DNA of 64,000 nt from a virus, in the IMG/VR virus record IMGVR_UViG_3300036820_000011, positions 1 through 64,000 of that record; one strand, given 5' to 3'. Positions 62,366-64,000 of the stretch are shown one piece after another. Every line of letters starts with the position of its first letter. Within the stretch, counting starts at the first letter, position 1. The notes below the pieces were generated by a model. The model saw only the letters and a list, made by a program, of their open reading frames with translations, did not search any database and had not been told where the DNA came from. The translations under genes and the position numbers were made by a program.

Positions 62366-63340
62366 CTACGCCGGGCGTACAGCGAACCAGCCCATCCCCT
62401 GGGCGTCGTAGCCGACCGTGCGCACCCGGATGCCGGTCAGCGGGTTCTCCGCCACCACCACGTCCCCGTGGCCGATGTAGAGCCCGACGTGGCTGCCGCC
62501 GTAGTAGACGATGATGTCTCCGGGCCGCACCTCGCTGTCCGGCACCCGGCGCAGCCCGGACGCCTGGGCCTCGCTGGTGCGGGGCACGCTCACCCCGGCG
62601 TGCTTCCACGCCTCCATGGTCAGTCCCGAGCAGTCGAACACGTTCGGTCCCGTACCGCCGAAGACGTACGGCTTGCCGACCTGGTCCAGCGCGAAGGCCA
62701 CGGCCCGCGACGCTGCGGATGCCGTGGCCTGGTGGACGACTGCCTTGTGCACTGCCCTGCGTACCGCTGGCCTGGTCACGGCCTTCACAGCGGGCTTCAC
62801 CGCCAGCGGCTTCTGGACCGGGTGGACGACCGCCGTCGCCACCCGCTTGACCGCCGTCCTGGCCTTCGGCTTCACCACGGCCTTCGGCTTCGGCTTCGGC
62901 TTGGCCGCAGGCTTCGGTGTGATCGCGAACTGCGGCACCGGACCGCCCTCGGTGAGCCCGGCACGCGGTCCGCAGACCGGCCACGCTCCCGGTCCCTGGG
63001 CGGCGGCACGGCCCGGCCAGCCGTTGAGCACCCGCTGCCCGATGATGATCTGATCGTCCTTCGTGGCCCGGTTCGCCGTTTCAGCGAACACCCCGCCGCC
63101 GTAGGCAAGCCAGGTAGACCCGCTGAACTGCAGTCCGCCGAAGAACCCGTTGCCGGTATTGATCGACCAGTTCCCGGACGACTCGCACGCCGCGACACGG
63201 TCCCAGACGGATACCGTTGCGGCCTCCGATACCGGTACACTCACCAGCGTCGATCCGGTGCCGATCACCCCGGTCATCGCCGCTGCAACCATCCCTCGAC
63301 GCAGTCGCGTCGTCTCCTTCGGCCGCCTGTGCATGCCCAT
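62366..63340 (-). CDS. Secreted Rpf-like transglycosylase with NlpC/P60 endopeptidase
   Basis: A 324-residue protein. Residues 1-40 form a signal peptide (basic, then hydrophobic, ending VSEA). Residues 43-125 are an Rpf-type transglycosylase with Glu53 (ACESSGNW). Residues 141-205 are a Lys/Pro/Val linker. Residues 211-324 are NlpC/P60, Cys237 (FDCSG) and His284 (SHVGLYIG). The two enzymes would cut glycan and peptide. AGAGGG precedes ATG 63340. This is more like a secreted host Rpf protein than a cytoplasmic endolysin. Confidence 0.85.
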   Translation of the reverse strand: MGMHRRPKETTRLRRGMVAAAMTGVIGTGSTLVSVPVSEAATVSVWDRVAACESSGNWSINTGNGFFGGLQFSGSTWLAYGGGVFAETANRATKDDQIIIGQRVLNGWPGRAAAQGPGAWPVCGPRAGLTEGGPVPQFAITPKPAAKPKPKPKAVVKPKARTAVKRVATAVVHPVQKPLAVKPAVKAVTRPAVRRAVHKAVVHQATASAASRAVAFALDQVGKPYVFGGTGPNVFDCSGLTMEAWKHAGVSVPRTSEAQASGLRRVPDSEVRPGDIIVYYGGSHVGLYIGHGDVVVAENPLTGIRVRTVGYDAQGMGWFAVRPA

Positions 63341-63467
63341 GTTGTGCCCTCTAGATTCCTGTCGCCCCACGACGGATGTCCTGACCGGGACACAATAACG
63401 GAGCACAGGCGGCTGTCCAGCAGGCCCGGCCCTGGCGAATTCAGCAACCAACGGGGATGACAGATCG

Positions 63468-63995
63468 TCAGATCTCGTACCGGCCATCCTTGTTGCGCAG
63501 GTTCGACCGACGCCAGGCGTCGTCCCGGAACGGCTCGGAGACGGTCTCACCCCGGTACTCGACCCGCACTCCCGCACCCGCCCTGCCATAGGTGCCGGGA
63601 GCGTCCCAGGGCGGTGCCACACCGTCCCGGACAGCGGGGACGACCGCCTCCCCCTCGACCAGCTTCGCCAGTGCAGCGGCCTGCCGGACGACGAAGTGGC
63701 CCGGCTCGGTCCCTGCGAGGGCCTTGAAGGCGAGCCAGAGTCTGGCGGCGGTGTCACCGATGTAGACCGGTATGTAGCCGGTATGGTCGCCCCAGGCCCG
63801 TGCCTGTGCCACAGCGTCGAACGACCGGCCGTCGAAGTCGTCCCGCAGGGACACCCAGCGGACCCCGAGCCGGACCGCCTCGGCCGCCGGGTCGACTCCC
63901 CAGGACTGCCAGGTCTGCGCCCGGATGTTGTCCACCACCACGTCGTACCGGCCCGGTTCCAGGTCTGCAACATCCCGGGCATGCCGGAAGGTCAC
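63468..63995 (-). CDS. Hypothetical protein, probably 5'-incomplete
   Basis: A 175-residue frame (TFRHARDVADLEPGRYDVVV, then GVRWVSLRDDFDGRSFDAVA). The frame stays open to the window end, so the real start may be outside. The second part has VYIGDTAARLWLAFKALAG and ends basic. No family assigned with confidence. Confidence 0.5.
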   Translation of the reverse strand: MTFRHARDVADLEPGRYDVVVDNIRAQTWQSWGVDPAAEAVRLGVRWVSLRDDFDGRSFDAVAQARAWGDHTGYIPVYIGDTAARLWLAFKALAGTEPGHFVVRQAAALAKLVEGEAVVPAVRDGVAPPWDAPGTYGRAGAGVRVEYRGETVSEPFRDDAWRRSNLRNKDGRYEI

Positions 63996-64000
63996 CGACT

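Noticed and set aside
63341-63982. Upstream extension of the Rpf-NlpC/P60 gene
   Set aside because: A signal peptide starting at ATG 63340 with a good ribosome site explains the protein; upstream codons look like a shadow of the neighbouring gene.

Overview
The window looks like part of a large tailed actinobacteriophage (siphovirus type, probably infecting Streptomyces or a close relative) or a phage-plasmid. The DNA is very G+C-rich, GTG starts are common, and genes are tightly packed with ATGA/GTGA overlaps. A complete head-tail gene set sits beside Streptomyces-type plasmid genes. No integrase, DNA polymerase, ParA/ParB or rRNA is visible, so the element presumably extends past both edges.

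Layout. Left arm, 1-22,726, all on the + strand: a glycosyltransferase; a ribbon-helix-helix regulator with a palindromic operator; a membrane GIY-YIG-like protein; a DUF2637/SpdB-like protein carrying about twenty copies of a GGCTSAGCC motif; a TraB/FtsK-type DNA translocase; small membrane proteins; and a block of two glycosyltransferases and a sugar epimerase. Two trains of small genes follow, each behind a near-identical terminator-plus-sigma70-promoter module (8,784-8,945 and 13,063-13,225). The trains hold DUF932, ASCH, SWIM zinc-finger, PP-loop (PAPS reductase-like), LuxR-like HTH and WhiB proteins and many Cys-rich small proteins. Most gene blocks begin with a recurring start-associated sequence (about CACGACCACYGA then GAGAGGAACC, then ATG), often preceded by an RNA hairpin. 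One hairpin is a 28-bp palindrome whose core is the Streptomyces chromosomal parS.

Right arm, 22,647-55,734, all on the - strand, is the virion module. In transcription order it holds the small terminase, a histone-like basic protein, a GH16 glucanase, the large terminase (intein), holin-like and membrane genes, a permuted-papain protein, a methyltransferase, the portal (intein), a 2H phosphoesterase-MuF-protease fusion, the major capsid protein, structural and carbohydrate-binding proteins, a very repetitive 749-residue protein, head-tail connectors, frameshifted tail chaperones, the tape measure (transglycosylase plus LAGLIDADG intein), minor tail proteins and a GT4 glycosyltransferase.

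Far right, 55,809-63,995, switches strand several times and looks like lysis, counter-defence and accessory cargo: GH25 endolysin, lipoprotein, Acb2/Tad1-like hairpin protein, papain-like peptidase, holin-like proteins, PLD nuclease, MsrQ-like haem membrane protein and a secreted Rpf-NlpC/P60 lysin.

How the genes may work together (inference): the plasmid-like genes and parS could allow extrachromosomal maintenance or spread through mycelium; the glycosyltransferases and carbohydrate-binding tail proteins suggest glycan decoration and recognition; the 2H-MuF and Acb2-like proteins could counter cyclic-nucleotide defences. Domain calls were made by eye from motifs; no database search was run.
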